Source: CAJBLF01 sp041679065 (GTDB lineage Bacteria; Patescibacteriota; Gracilibacteria; Absconditabacterales; Absconditicoccaceae). Taken from it: DNA of 64,000 nt. This document shows positions 30,277-41,375 of this stretch, piece by piece. Where the stretch lies: positions 1 to 64,000 of the forward strand of contig JBBABI010000001.1 of the NCBI GenBank assembly GCA_041679065.1, written 5' to 3'. Under the pieces are notes generated by a model that had not been told where the DNA came from, ran no database searches, and saw nothing but the letters and a program-made list of their open reading frames with translations. The position numbers and the translations under genes are program-made. Each line of letters opens with the position of its first letter. The stretch's first letter is position 1.

Positions 30277-30362
30277 GGAAGGCACAAGATTCGAACTTGC
30301 GGTCCAGTTGCCCGGACACACCGTTTCCAACGGTGCGCATTAGACCACTCTGCCAACCTTCC
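30277..30362 (-). tRNA. tRNA-Ser(GGA)
   Basis: 86 bases with acceptor stem GGAAGGT / GCCTTCC, anticodon stem CACCG/CGGTG around TTGGAAA (anticodon GGA), a long variable arm as in class II serine tRNAs, and GTTCGAATC in the T loop. The CCA end is not encoded. Confidence 0.95.
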
Positions 30363-30483
30363 TTCTAGAGAAGTAATGGAAATGTTGAAACATTGAAACC
30401 TGCCTACCGGCAGGCAGGCGTGGAAATATGATAATTTTCTCTAGTACCTTTCCACTTTTCCACCTTTCCATTTTTCCATCATT

Positions 30484-32307
30484 TTATTTTACTGTGACGC
30501 TTTTAGCTAAATTCCTTGGTTTATCAATGTCTTTTCCCAGGATGTCAGCTACATGATATGCCAAGAGCTGTCCTGCAACAGCTGTCAGAAAGGGATAAAT
30601 CTCATCTATAGTTGAAGGGACTTGGATGTTCCGATCAGCATTATGGATATCCTTGTCAGAGATTGTTATCACTTTCCCATCCCTTGCTTTGATCTCCTGG
30701 ATGGAGGAAATGTTTTTTTCAAACATCAGATCGTTGGGTGTAAACAATACGCTTGGAATTGACGCCTCTATCAAGGCAAGTGGTCCATGTTTCAATTCTC
30801 CACTCGGATAACTCTCTGAATGCAGATACGTGATTTCTTTCAATTTCAGACTACTTTCTCTCGCGATAGGAAGCTGATAATGTCTACCGAGGAAGAAAAA
30901 ATTTTTATACTGAGTTATTTCTTGGGCTATCTTCCTAATATTTGCAGTGTCTGCTAAGATGTCCTCTATCATCACGGGTACCTTACTGAGCTCTCTCATC
31001 ACCTTATCATATTTTGCTTTACTTAATCATCTCTTTTGTCCGAGATATAAAGCCAAGAGGAGAATGCAGGTAATCTGTGCGGTAAAGGCTTTCGTGGAAG
31101 CTACTCAGATTTCTGCTCCACATCTCGTGAATAATCCATGATCAGTAAGACGTGAAATGGTTGAGCCTACGACATTCACTATTCAAAACGTATGTCAGCC
31201 CTTCTGTTTGATTATTTTCAACACCTCTATACTATCTGCAGTTTCACCGGATTGTGAAATGAAAACATATAAGGTATCATCATTCACTTTAATATTTTTA
31301 TATTCATATTCACTGGAAATCTCACAGCTAGAATCCATTCCCGCAAGATTTTCCATTCGATAGGTTCATAGACATCATGCGTTATAACTCGTTCCACATC
31401 CTACGAAAACTATTTTCTTGAAATGCTCATCCTGCATGCCATGGAATGCTTCTCACTTGAGAAAATTCTGATTGAAGTCCACTCTTCACTTAAAAATCCT
31501 TCTGATGATATTTGGCTGTTCAAAAATTTCTTTCAACATAAAATGCTTGTAGTCGCCTTTGGATGATTCCAAAGATGCTAAATCCATATCTTCGATCTTT
31601 CTTTCCATGGAGATGCCGTTTGATTTGATCTGATAGTCCTGTCACTTGAGATGGACGATATCGCCGTCATCCAGATAGATCAATTTGTCCGCATAACCAG
31701 CAAGCGCTTGTTTATCTGAAGAAAAGAAAAATTCATCTTTTCACGTATAGGCAAAGAGGAGTGGACTTCATAATTTCACCGCAATAATTTCATCTGGCGC
31801 ATACGTTGAGACGATCAATAATGCATATGCTCATCTGATCATTCATAATACCTTTTCGACGGTCTCCATAAAATTTCCTGTCCAATTATCTTCCAGGAGA
31901 TTAGCGACTATTTCACTATCTGTCTCACCATAAAAGGTATATCACTTTACTAATAAATCTTGTTTCAATTTATGATAATTTTCAATGATTCCATTGTGCA
32001 CGAGATAGAAATGCTTGTTCATATCGTGATGAGGGTGTGTGTTTTCTTCAGTCACGCCGCCGTGAGTAGCCCGACGTGTATGGGCGATTCAGAACGTATA
32101 ATGTTCTTTGTCAGATATTTCTTTAGCGACTTTATTTGCTAGATGGGAAACTTTTCCTACCGCTTTGATGAGCTTAATTTCTCCTTTTTTATTTCCTACC
32201 AACAAACCTGCTGAATCATATCCGCGGTATTCCAGTCTTTCAAGTCCGTGGACTAAGATTTTTTGCGCATCGTGATTTTTGCCTTGATAACCGAAAATTC
32301 AGCACAT
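30484..32307 (-). CDS. glmS: glutamine--fructose-6-phosphate aminotransferase
   Basis: 607 residues, normal length. N-terminal glutaminase starts MCGIFGYQG (Cys2 nucleophile, Gly3 TGA), with HTRRATHGGVTEENTHPH and NGIIENY. Two SIS domains follow: FVGCGTSYNAGMYE and FFLGRHYQLPIARESSLKLK, ending DIDKPRNLAKSVTVK. It makes glucosamine-6-phosphate for peptidoglycan. More than ten TGA glycines. A glutamine amidotransferase gene starts 25 bases upstream in the same direction. No glmS ribozyme was seen. Confidence 0.97.
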
Positions 32308-32331
32308 ATCGAATAAGTTAAAGGATGAAAA

Positions 32332-32871
32332 CTAAAATATACTGTCCATTATTTCTTGGAGTATTTTTTTCCCTTGCGTATGAGTCATATCCACTTCAGG
32401 ATGAAATTGGAATCATCGTATCGGTTTGGTTGTGTGACGAATAATTTCATAGCCATACCTGGATTTTGCTACTCCTTTCAATGCAGATCATAAAGCCGTT
32501 ATGGCGTATTTATGCGATTCAAATACCTTATATTCCTTTTTATCCAATCCATTTCTGACCTCAATTTCTTTCACGAGCTTCTCTGGCATTTTCGTGAGTT
32601 GAGATCCAAAGACATGGGCAATCAGCTGACACCCGAGACAAATTCATAAGATCGGAATTTTTGTATTTTTTATGAGCGCTATTTCTTTTTGGTAATGAGA
32701 TGGTATATGCAAAACACTGTAATGTGATCATCAGGATAAAATGATAAGATCATAGTTCTTGGTATCGGGAATTTTATTGTATTTGCAAAAAGTAATATTC
32801 TGACCTGGGAATAACGCAGTGATTTCTTTCGTGTGCAGACTTTCATTATCCACGATAAGGATGTTTTTCAT
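32332..32871 (-). CDS. class I glutamine amidotransferase (GuaA N-domain-like)
   Basis: 179 residues. ILIVDNESLHTKEITALF, LIILSGGSHYSV, ILGICLGCQLIAHVFG (Cys nucleophile in GICLG), FQFHPEVDMT (catalytic His-Glu). It is a bare GATase domain, like the free glutaminase subunit of GMP synthase in archaea or similar stand-alone amidotransferases. No synthase partner is adjacent; glmS follows and has its own glutaminase. Six TGA glycines, two of them in SGGSH. Confidence 0.85.
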
Positions 32872-32964
32872 GAAATAAGCTTAATGCTCAAAGCCTAATG
32901 CTTAAAGCCTAAAAATAAGATTAGCTTAATGTTCAAAGCCTAAAGATTAAAGCATAATATCGTT

Positions 32965-33321
32965 TTATATATTTGTTTTTATTGTTTTAATTAGACCATT
33001 TAACATTTTATGTATCTCGATTATTTTTGTAATAGAGTTTTCTAAGTCTTTTGGATCTAAATATTCTTCTATAATATATAATTGAGTTTTGAGCTCACTA
33101 CAACTTCATCTAGCAATATACAAAAATCTTGCATATTCTTTATCACTCTCTCTATCATTTCATTCTGCTATATTGCTAGCAATACTTACAGCACTTCTTT
33201 GCAGCTGATCTCTAATGCCAAAATCGTTTTTTATTTGAGGTGTATTTCTACAAATAGCATAAATGTCTTTTCCTAATTGAACGGATTTTTTCCAAACTTC
33301 TATATTTTCCAATATTGCCAT
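32965..33321 (-). CDS. four-helix-bundle protein (23S rRNA intervening-sequence type, bAvd fold)
   Basis: 118 residues. IEVWKKSVQLGKDIYAICRN, FGIRDQLQRSAVSIASNIAE, RFLYIARGSCSELKTQL, GLIKTIKT. This is the S23/bAvd family that is found in many CPR genomes as single genes; some members assist diversity-generating retroelements, but no reverse transcriptase or template repeat is present here. Two TGA glycines in conserved places (AEGN, ARGS). Role unknown. Confidence 0.85.
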
Positions 33322-33374
33322 AACACATTAATCAGAAATTAAAGGGCTTTAAGCTTTGAGCTTATAGCTTTAGG

Positions 33375-36300
33375 CTAAACCACAATATTTAAAATTTTTC
33401 CTTTCACATAAATCACTTTCTTCGGTTCGCCAGTAATCCATCCAGCTATTTTTGTGTCAGCTTGAGCAAGTTTCATAGCTTCGCTTTCATTGGCATCTTG
33501 ACTGATAGTAATCGTTCATCTGACTTTACCATTTATTTGTACAGCAATGGTTAGCGTATCAGCGACTAAATATTTCTCATCGTATGTTGGCCACTTCGCT
33601 TTGGTGAATATCGAATATTCATTCCCCAATTGTTCCCAAAGCTCTTCCGCCAAATGCGGCGCGAAAGGAGAAAGCAAGATAACTAAAGTTTCAAAGGTAG
33701 AACGTGATATGGTTCAGTTATCTGTTAGGTGATTCGTCAGGATCATGAGCTGAGAAATGGCTGTATTGAATTTGAATTCATCTATATTCTCCGTTAATTT
33801 TTTGATAGACTGATGAAGTAATATTAAAGTTTCCTTAGAATCCTCCGTCTTACGTTCGTTCGACACCTCCTTTGCCCCGCTTGGTGCGGGGTAGACGCCG
33901 GAGGACAGATTATGTATCTTTCCCAAAAGATTTTGTACTTTATCTAGAAATTTTTTCGTTCCAGAAATTCCTGCTGTATTCCATGCAATTGCTTGTTCAA
34001 AGGGCCCCATAAATAATTCATAAGTCCTCAAAGTATCAGCTCAGAACTGGTTGATGATATCATCGGGATTGACGACATTTCCTCGTCTCTTGGACATTTT
34101 TCTGCCATCTTCTCCCATGATCAATCCTACATAATGATATTCTTGAAACGGTTCTTCATGAGAAATTGCGCCGATATCAAAAAGAAATTTCTGCCAAAAT
34201 CTGCCGTAGATCATATGTCTGGTGATATGTTCTGCACCGCCGACATAGACATCTACATTGCCCCGGTAGTTTTCTTTCTCTTTTCCTACCAATGCTTTAT
34301 CATTATTCACATCCATATATCTGAGCCAGTATCGCGAACTACCTGCTCGTCAGGGCATGGTATTGGTTTCGCGTTTTGCCTTCGTACCATCTTTCAACGT
34401 TACATTCACTCGATCTGTAATATTCGCAAGCGGTCATTCTACGGTTCCCGTAGGAGCATAATTCTCTACATCCGGCAAGGTCAAGGGAAGCTGATTTTCA
34501 TCGAGCGGAATTGGAATCAATTTTCAATTTTCAATTTTTCCATCTTTCAATGTTTCCACCTCTCCATCTCCAATCCGCAGGATTGGGAAAGGTTCTCACC
34601 AATATCTCTGTCTACTGAATACTCGATCCTGCATTTTGTAATTTATCTTTTTTCCTCCGATTCATTTCTTTTCCAATCGTGCTTGTATAGCAGGAATGGC
34701 TTTATCGCTTGGTAATCAGGTAAATTCTCAAGAATCAATCACCCTGCCATATTCACAAAAAGCCGTTTCTCACTTTACGAAAGCTGTCAATCAAAGAAGG
34801 TTATCTTTATGTGTCGTTTGTGCTACAGCTTCATCATACGTTAGCCAGATAACTTCATGCTTTTTTAGTTCATCAGCAACGACCTTGGCGGGCTTATCAT
34901 TAACTAATTGCAAAACAATAGGTTGATCAATTCTTTGTCTTCGTATATTTTTATTGTCAGCAAAAAAATTCGATTCGGATAGCCGTCAGATTTTCTTGAT
35001 GGCTTTTGCGGTATACCCTGTTTCTTCCAAAACCTCTCTTTCTGCTGCAATCAAGACATCCTCCTCTCATTCTATTCCTCCTACAACAGGCGCAATTCGT
35101 CAAAATTCTTTCCACTTCAAGAACAAAAACTTATTATCTGATTTTCTTTGTATGATTGCTGAAATAGTACGCCTGCGTTCTGCATCAGAGTGAGGTACTC
35201 CTTCTATAGGCATAATGCTTTGAGTAATTGGTAGATCATATTTCTTTGCAAATTCAAAATCTCTCTCATCATGTGCAGGCACGGCCATTACCACACCCGT
35301 ACCATAATTCGCTAAAACATAATCAGCAACGAAGATAGGCACTTTTTCATTATTGAATGGATTGATAGCTCGTAATCATTCTATTTTTACCCCTGTTTTA
35401 TCTTTCTGAAGCTCTGTTCTTTCGAGTTGTGTCTTGTGTTTCGCTTCTTCTTGATATGCTTCGATTTCCTTCCAATTCTGAATTTTGCATTCTGAATTCT
35501 GCATTTGTTTCAAGAGCGGATGTTCAGGAGCGATAGCGACAAATGACATTCAGAATACCGTATCCACACGCGTAGTATAGACGCTGAAACTAAGTTGTTC
35601 ACTTGTGGATTGCTTCGCTTCGCTCGCAATGACCATTTGGAATTCAGTACCTTCAGACTTTCCTATCCAATTCCTTTCCAATTCTTTCATAGATTCTTCC
35701 CGGTTCAAGGTATCCAATCATTCCAGTAACCTTTCAGCATATTTCGTAATTCTCAATACTCGCTGCTTCATGGGTTTCTGCTCTACTTCACTGCCGCATC
35801 TCTCGCATTTTCCATCATCGAGATCTTCATTCGCTAATCAGGTCATGCACTTGGGACATCGGTTGATCGGCTTATAATCTACATACGCCAAACGTTGTGA
35901 ATTTAAATATTTCTCAATATCTTGTATCTTGGATCATGCATCTTGCATCTGTTTTTTTAGTGCTTCAATTGGCATCGCTTTCTTCGTTTGTTCATCATAA
36001 TAGTGATTAAATAACTGAAGAAAAACTCGCTGCGTTCGCTTAAAATATTTCGGATCGGCGGTATTGACGGATCTGCTCCGATCATAAGTCGTACCAAACA
36101 TTTCAAGCTGTTTGATATAGTTATCTATATTCTGTTTAGCCACTACTTGTGGTTTCATTTTGTGTTCTATCGCGTAGTTTTCCGTCCCAAGTCCAAACGT
36201 GTCGAACCCCATAGGATGCAGAACATTGAATCCTTCCAGCATTTTTTTTCTCGCCAGGGTATCGGTCGCGATATATCCCTTGGGATGTCAGACGTGCAAT

Positions 36301-36431
36301 CCTGCGCCAGACGGATAAGGAAACATATCCAGAATATAAAATTTCGGTTTGGAAGCATCTTCTTTGACTTTATATAAGTCGCTTTCTTTCCGCTTTTTCT
36401 GCCGTTTTTGGCTTATTTTTTTGAGATCCAT
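33375..36431 (-). CDS. leuS: leucyl-tRNA synthetase with embedded Nudix domain and repeat-derived inserts
   Basis: 1018 residues (family: 800-870). FYILDMFPYPSGAGLHVGHPK (HIGH motif, near residue 47) and KMSKRRGNVV near 779 show the class I core; the editing part has VMAVPAHDERDFEF. Within the editing domain, residues about 413-554 form a full Nudix domain, box GGIEGEEDVLIAAEREVL then EETGY. Four further inserts are written in dispersed repeats: MVIASEAKQS (266), QMQNSECKIQN (306), VETLKDGKIENG (625), SSGVYPAPSGAKEV (843). One frame runs through the whole, with many TGA glycines. Aminoacylation is secure; a role for the Nudix part is not. Confidence 0.95.
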
Positions 36432-36469
36432 CTTCTTGCAATTAGAAATTAGAAATTAAAAATTAGAAA

Positions 36470-36676
36470 TTATTTATGGTATTGGTTGTAATGCTCTATA
36501 CTTCTATCATACGTTTTCTCTTCTTCCTTGGTGAAATAACAGGCAGGAAGCTGGTCTTTCTGACGATGATAGGCTATGCAGTCACAGCATCTCCCTTTTC
36601 TTTCACAGCCCTCATACGAACAGGGACATCAGCCCGTAGCCGTTTGTTTCGTGCAAGTTTTGCAATTCATCTGCAT
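36470..36676 (-). CDS. small Cys-rich DUF6485-type protein
   Basis: 68 residues. CKTCTKQ, GGCPCSYEGCERKGRCCDCI, AYHRQKDQLPACYFTKEEE: the spaced Cys pairs and AYHR..LPACYF are typical of the small zinc-ribbon-like DUF6485 family. One TGA glycine joins the frame. Stop TAA is just before the leuS start region. Function unknown; a plus-strand ORF over the same bases is only a shadow. Confidence 0.75.
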
Positions 36677-36854
36677 GGATAAGGAATAAAAAGGGAATAA
36701 CTAAGATATCTTTTTGTCTCAAAAAAACAAGATAAATATTCCATTGCATGCTATTTTATCTCAGAAATCTTGTTCTATTTTTTTGTTGAAAACAAGGGAT
36801 AAAAAGTTAAAAACAATTATTGCACTATGTTTTTTAATTTCCTAAAATATTCCC

Positions 36855-38606
36855 GTGGTCAGAAGAAGAAAAAGAAAAACCAAACATATCGTACTCAATA
36901 AATTTAAGCTTGGTATCACGATGACTATACTTGGAGGATTGTTTTTTTTCTCCCTGTCATTCGCAGAAAGTTCACCTGTCCTTTCTTTCCTTATCAGTTA
37001 TGCAAGCATCCCGTTTGGCGAAATAGGATTGTATATTTTCTTTGCCTTATGTTTCCTAGTAGGAATTATCATCATGGTAAGGGGATATCTGATGAAACTT
37101 CTGATCCGCCAGTTTTTTTTCGTGATGGTAGTCATTTCAGCGATCCTCAATTTCCCTATCATCGATGGGGAATCCACTAAATATGAAACCTTCGGATGAT
37201 ATCTCTCTTATCCTGTGATCTACATTCTCAAGGCGATGTTTGGCTGACAGAATATAGCTATCAAAGCATTTATCATCATTATGTTGATAATAATCATTGT
37301 ACGGATTTTCTATTCTTTCAATTTTAGCTTGCCTAGGATTTCGCTTCAAAGTGAAGAAAGACCAAAGAGGGTGGAAAAGTTGAAACGTGGAAATATGGAA
37401 ACATGAAACGATGAAGAAGAAGAGAGGCCGGAATTTGGTCAGCCTGTTTCCCGTTCCCTTATCAAAAGTCTCCTAAAGCAAAAGATAGAAGAAAAAGTAG
37501 TCCAGAAAGAGAAAAAAATCAGACCGATGATCAATTTCTCATGAGAAAAACCTACATTCAATGTTTCATTATTAGAAACAAATGCAGATCAGACGGTGAC
37601 GATCGATGAAACATTTCTGATGGAGAAAGCCAAAGCACTGCAGAATAAATTGATGGAATTCAATGTCCCTATCATGATAGAAGGTTTTGATATCGGACCT
37701 TCCATCGTCCAGATCAGGATCAAACCAGATGAAGGTATCAGGCTTTCCACGATAGAAGGCCTATCAAATGATATTTCACTCTCGCTCAAATCCAAGTCAG
37801 TAAGGATTGTTGCACCTATCCCGGGTACGGATTGCGTCGGTATCCAATTACCAAATCCTAAGCCACTTATGGTAAGGGTTGGTGATATCCTCAATGCTCC
37901 GGAATTTGTCCAGGATATGAAAAAATCTGATAATAATTTAGCACTAGGGAAAGCGATCGACGGAACGGTCATCATCAAAACGCTTGAATCTATGCCGCAT
38001 TTGCTCGTGGCTGGAGCGACGGGGTCTGGAAAATCTGTCTGAGTGAATGATTTCATCCTATCGTTGATGTATCAAAATACTCCTTCTGAACTAAAATTTC
38101 TGATGGTGGATCCCAAACAGGTAGAATTAGAACTCTATGGAGGATTGCCATATCTGCTGGCTCCTATTGTCTATGAACCGGAAAAAGCTCTGAAATTGCT
38201 CAAGCGGACTGAATTTGAGATGGAGAAAAGATATGGTATTCTTAAGGCAAATAGAGTCAAAAATATCGATGAATTTAATCAAAAGATCCCATGAGAAAAA
38301 ATGTTCCGCATCATCTTTGTGATAGATGAATTGGCAAGTATGATGTTGTCCAAGAGCAAGAGAGATGTAGAAAATTGCATCACACATATTTCAGCGAAAG
38401 CACGTGCAGTAGGAATTCATTTGATCATCGCCACACAAAGACCATCCGTAGACGTCATCACGGGTTTGATCAAAGCAAATATCCCTACCAGAATAGCCTT
38501 CGGTACCGTTTCAGAAATCGATAGTAGGACTATCTTGGGCAGAAAAGGGGCAGAGACATTGCTTGGAAAATGAGATATGCTCTATATGGATCCCTCTACC
38601 AAATAA
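36855..38606 (+). CDS. ftsK: DNA translocase FtsK/SpoIIIE, cut short by in-frame TAA
   Basis: 583 residues from GTG at 36855. Four N-terminal membrane helices (residues 15-165), a linker, then the motor: VDETFL-like alpha part, Walker A AGATGSGKSVGVNDF near 386, LMVDPKQVELELY, Walker B IFVIDELASMM near 487, ATQRPSVDVITG, RIAFGTVSEIDSRTILG, GKGDMLYMDPSTK. TAA (38604) then interrupts the frame where relatives have one residue before PVRRQ. The linker segment VEKLKRGNMETGNDE (about 173-187) is made of TGGAAA-type repeat. FtsK pumps chromosome ends through the division septum. TAA is one base from TGA (Gly), so a single G to A change explains it. Confidence 0.9.
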
Positions 38607-38972
38607 CCTGTCAGAAGACAGTCGCCTTTTGTTTCTACTGAAGAAATAGAGAAGGTAGTGCTTTCACTCAAAAATAAATATATGGACGGATTGACAGAAG
38701 AAGATATCTATAATCCGGAAATAGTCAGCTTGCTAGAAAGCAGCCATTTCGAAGCCGGTGATTACGTCTTCTCCGGATGAGGAAATAATGATGATGAATT
38801 GGTGGAGCAAGCAATCCAAGTCATCGGACAGACCAGAAAAGCATCAGCAACATTACTCCAAAGAAAACTGAATATCGGATTCGCACGTGCAGCGAGAGTG
38901 ATGGATATCTTGGAAGAGAAAGGTCTTATCGGGCCACAAGATGGAGCGAAGCCGAGAGATATCTTTATCTAG
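38607..38972 (+). pseudogene. ftsK: C-terminal remainder of ftsK after the TAA (motor end and gamma domain)
   Basis: In the same frame as the upstream part: PVRRQSPFVSTEEIEKVV, then QAIQVIGQTRKASATLLQRK, IGFARAARVMDILEEKGLIG, the winged-helix gamma domain that reads KOPS-type sites. There is no good start of its own. With the TAA as Gly or Lys the two parts make a normal 705-residue FtsK. Whether the TAA is real, read through, or a sequence error cannot be told here. Confidence 0.75.
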
Positions 38973-38977
38973 GAATC

Positions 38978-39057
38978 GTCATTCCGGCGTCAAGGACGAA
39001 GTCTGCAGCCGGAATCCAAATAATCAATATGGATTCCCGCCTTCGCGGGAATGACAA
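38978..39057. repeat. dispersed palindromic repeat (GTCATTCCGGCG..CGGGAATGACAA)
   Basis: GTCATTCCGGCGTCAAGGAC ... GATTCCCGCCTTCGCGGGAA. Fills the gap between ftsK and the convergent prenyl synthase gene. Confidence 0.7.
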
Positions 39058-40101
39058 TTAGAAGTGTTCGATTTTCTTCATGAGATTACCTAATCCTTGT
39101 TTGATCTTCTCATCAGAAAAATCTATCTGATCAAATATTCATTTTGCTTTGCTGATAAAGTCATTGATCATCTCTTTGCCGAAATCGATAGCTCCGGAAC
39201 TTTCAAACATCTCCTGGAGTTTTTTTATCTGTTCCTCATTCAGGGATTTGCCTAGGCATTCACTCAGTAATTGCTTCTGATCTCAAGTGCCTTTATTGAA
39301 AATATAGTTCGTAAAATAGGTCTGCTGACCTTCTTGGATGTCTTTGAATACTGATTTTGTCTTGTCTCCCAATGTCAGATCCATCATGTCGTCTTTGACC
39401 TGAAATGCCAAACCAAGATGTTTCCCAAATTCAGAGATAAGTTTCTTTTGTTCAGAACTGACTCCAGCCAGGATAGCTCAGGTAAGCATAGGTCTGATAA
39501 AGGTATAGGAAGCAGTCTTGTACATATTTTTTTTGTCAATCATTTCGAGTGTTGCAGGTCCGGAAATCATCATATCCACATCGATCATCTGTCCCAAGAT
39601 GACTTCTTCTACCATGCTATGGATATTTATCCTTGCTTCATCCAAAAGTTCATTAGGGAATCCATGCATCTTGTACCAGAGTTCATATACTCGTGAAAGC
39701 AAAAGATCGCCTATAAGGATAGCTTGTCATTCTGCCACATGATGTCTCTTTTCTCACTCTTCCAGCAATGATTCGACGAAACAATGGACCGTAGGTGCAT
39801 TATGCCTTTTTTTGGATTCATCGATGATATCGTCATGAATCAGTGCCATACTATGGAGGAGTTCAAAAATAATACCAAATTGCAGAACATCTTTTTCTTG
39901 TTTGCCTCCCAGTCACATATAGATTGCCCAGAGACAGTACGGCCTGATCCTCTTGCCTCCAGAAAAAATAAAGGTATCGATGTATCCTACGAATTTATTT
40001 AATTTCGGATCTACAAGCAACTGCTTGGCTTGAGCTATTTTCTCGTCTACATATTTTTCCAAGATGCCATCGAAGGTCGTTTTAAAATCGACTAAGTCCA
40101 T
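39058..40101 (-). CDS. polyprenyl diphosphate synthase (trans-prenyltransferase)
   Basis: 347 residues. IFSGGKRIRPYCLWAIYMGLGG, first Asp motif ALIHDDIIDESKKRH near residue 90, GQAILIGDLLLSRVYEL, ISGPATLEMIDKKNMYKTAS, second motif FQVKDDMMDLTLGD near 240. Both DDxxD motifs are intact. It elongates isoprenoid chains, most likely to the undecaprenyl-type carrier used by MraY (present at 54328). Chain length cannot be read. Eight TGA glycines. Confidence 0.92.
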
Positions 40102-40208
40102 TTGAATCGATTATAGAGAGTAAAACAAGAATTTTCAATTTTCAATTTCTAATTTTTAAACATTGATCCTTGAAAATTGGGATTTGTTTGAAAATTGAAA
40201 ATTAGAAA

Positions 40209-40538
40209 TTAGAAATTTGGTGGTGTAATATCAAGATTCGTTCTATATTTTTTTATAAGAGCATCCAACGCCACCACCATGTCATCATCAGCTCTTTTGT
40301 TCCGATGCTCTTTGCCGCAGGATTTGCATTTGAAAAGAATCTTCATTCACCCATTTTTGATCTCGTAGGCAATAGGATACATGTTCCCATGGCAATCAGT
40401 TTTTCTATCACCAGGCATTTTCCCATCCACATGTAACGATACAAAGCAATAAGGACAATGATTCCTGCATGTTTTATCGGCTAATGGAACCTCTTTTCAG
40501 CAATTGAGACATATAAATGATTCATTTATTTTCTTCAT
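40209..40538 (-). CDS. RNHCP-domain zinc-ribbon protein
   Basis: 109 residues. FICLNCGKEVPLADKTCRNHCPYC gives two Cys pairs and the RNHCP signature, then KTDCHGNMYPIAY and CKSCGKEHRNKRADDDMV with a second ribbon. Function of the family is unknown, probably nucleic-acid binding. Two TGA glycines. Confidence 0.85.
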
Positions 40539-40571
40539 AAAATATAGTATAACAATAAACAAGAATATTTT

Positions 40572-40689
40572 TGTTCCCCTTTGTAAAGGGGACACCCGAA
40601 GGGAGGGGATTTAAATCCTCCGTCTCGCGTTCGCTCGGCATCCCGGTGGACCGGGACAGGCTCTCCTTTAGCAAAGGAGGACATAATTT
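40572..40689. repeat. 118-base dispersed repeat, copy 2
   Basis: TTCCCCTTTGTAAAGGGGAC ... GGTGGACCGGGACAGGCTCTCC ... GCAAAGGAGGACATAATTT-like end; pairs with the copy at 26842-26954. Confidence 0.75.
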
Positions 40690-40822
40690 AATTTTTAAGC
40701 CGAATGGCGGTAGCAATCATACATATACTCCTAAGAGTACAGTGGGTAGCTCCGCCAAGGCATACACCAAGGTTTTGTGGCTCCCAGATTTGGTTTAGGA
40801 AGTAATATTAGCGCATAATTGA

Positions 40823-40869
40823 CAGCCAACCATTCAGCCAGTACACTATAATGATTGGGCTGTTTTTTT
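40823..40869 (+). terminator. terminator-like hairpin
   Basis: CAGCCAACCATT pairs with AATGATTGGGCTG around a 15-base loop, followed by seven T. No clear gene precedes it. Confidence 0.55.
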
Positions 40870-40969
40870 CAAGCAAAAGACCGGTGGGCTGAATTTTTAA
40901 TTTTGTAATTTAGGAATGGTACAGACGATTTTAAATGGTAAATGTAACATTCATTCAAAAATTTTAAAT

Positions 40970-41010
40970 TAAAAAAATCACCACCCATCATCAAGATAAG
41001 CAGTGATTTG
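40970..41010 (-). terminator. terminator of the RRM protein gene
   Basis: On the minus strand AATCAC..GTGATT closes a loop of about 24 bases and is followed by a T run, just after the RRM stop codon. Confidence 0.45.
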
Positions 41011-41024
41011 CTGATATATTCTAT

Positions 41025-41375
41025 TTAGAAAAGATTTTCTCCATCATCTTCATTCTTTTCTTCCTTGTTTTCTTCTCTTACTTCCCTTTTTTCCATTCTG
41101 TCAGGGTTTTCTTTGGCGAAATCAACGTTTACGACTCTTCCCATCAATTCTTTTCCATTCATTTCTTTCTGGGCTTTAGCAGCATCTTCGGGATTGACGA
41201 ATTCTACGAATCCAAATCCTCTACTTTTGTTAGTTTCCTGATCGAGTTTTACTCTAGCAAAAGCGACTTCTCCAAATTTTGAGAATTCTTCTCTGAGTTC
41301 CTTTCATCTTAATTTCCGATTTAGTCCACCGACAAATAGTTTAGTTTGACTAATGATTGTGTTTTCTTCTCACAT
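41025..41375 (-). CDS. RRM-type RNA-binding protein
   Basis: 116 residues. One RRM at residues 11-90: RNP2 KLFVGGLN, RNP1 SRGFGFVEF, then MNGKELMGRVVNVDFAKE; a Lys/Glu-rich tail follows. G2 (ATG TGA) and one more Gly are TGA. Bacterial glycine-rich RRM proteins of this size act as RNA chaperones, often on cold. Targets unknown. Confidence 0.9.

Larger units (their letters stand above)
40539..41024. other. intergenic region with repeat and a terminator; no convincing gene
   Basis: Holds the 118-base repeat (40572-40689), then 130 bases with a weak open frame (PNGGSNHTYTPKSTVGS ... ending TAG at 40796) that may be a remnant of a coding gene, then the hairpin at 40823. I see no start, promoter or known family. 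Confidence 0.45.

Noticed and set aside
30362..32480. glmS ribozyme or riboswitch before glmS
   Set aside because: The upstream gene (GATase) ends 24 bases before the glmS ATG; there is no room and no core motif.
32965..33321. Diversity-generating retroelement, because of the bAvd-fold protein
   Set aside because: No reverse transcriptase, variable repeat or template repeat nearby; such proteins are common alone in CPR genomes.
36476..36682. Plus-strand ORF of 68 residues
   Set aside because: The opposite strand encodes a Cys-rich DUF6485-type protein with meaningful motifs; the plus frame is its shadow.
40571..40798. Plus-strand ORF of 75 residues
   Set aside because: Its first half is the dispersed repeat; the second half (PNGGSNHTYTPKSTVGS) could be a gene remnant but has no start or family.
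40690..40870. Known non-coding RNA (SRP, 6S, RNase P, tmRNA) before the hairpin at 40823
   Set aside because: No conserved core sequence of any of these was found on either strand.
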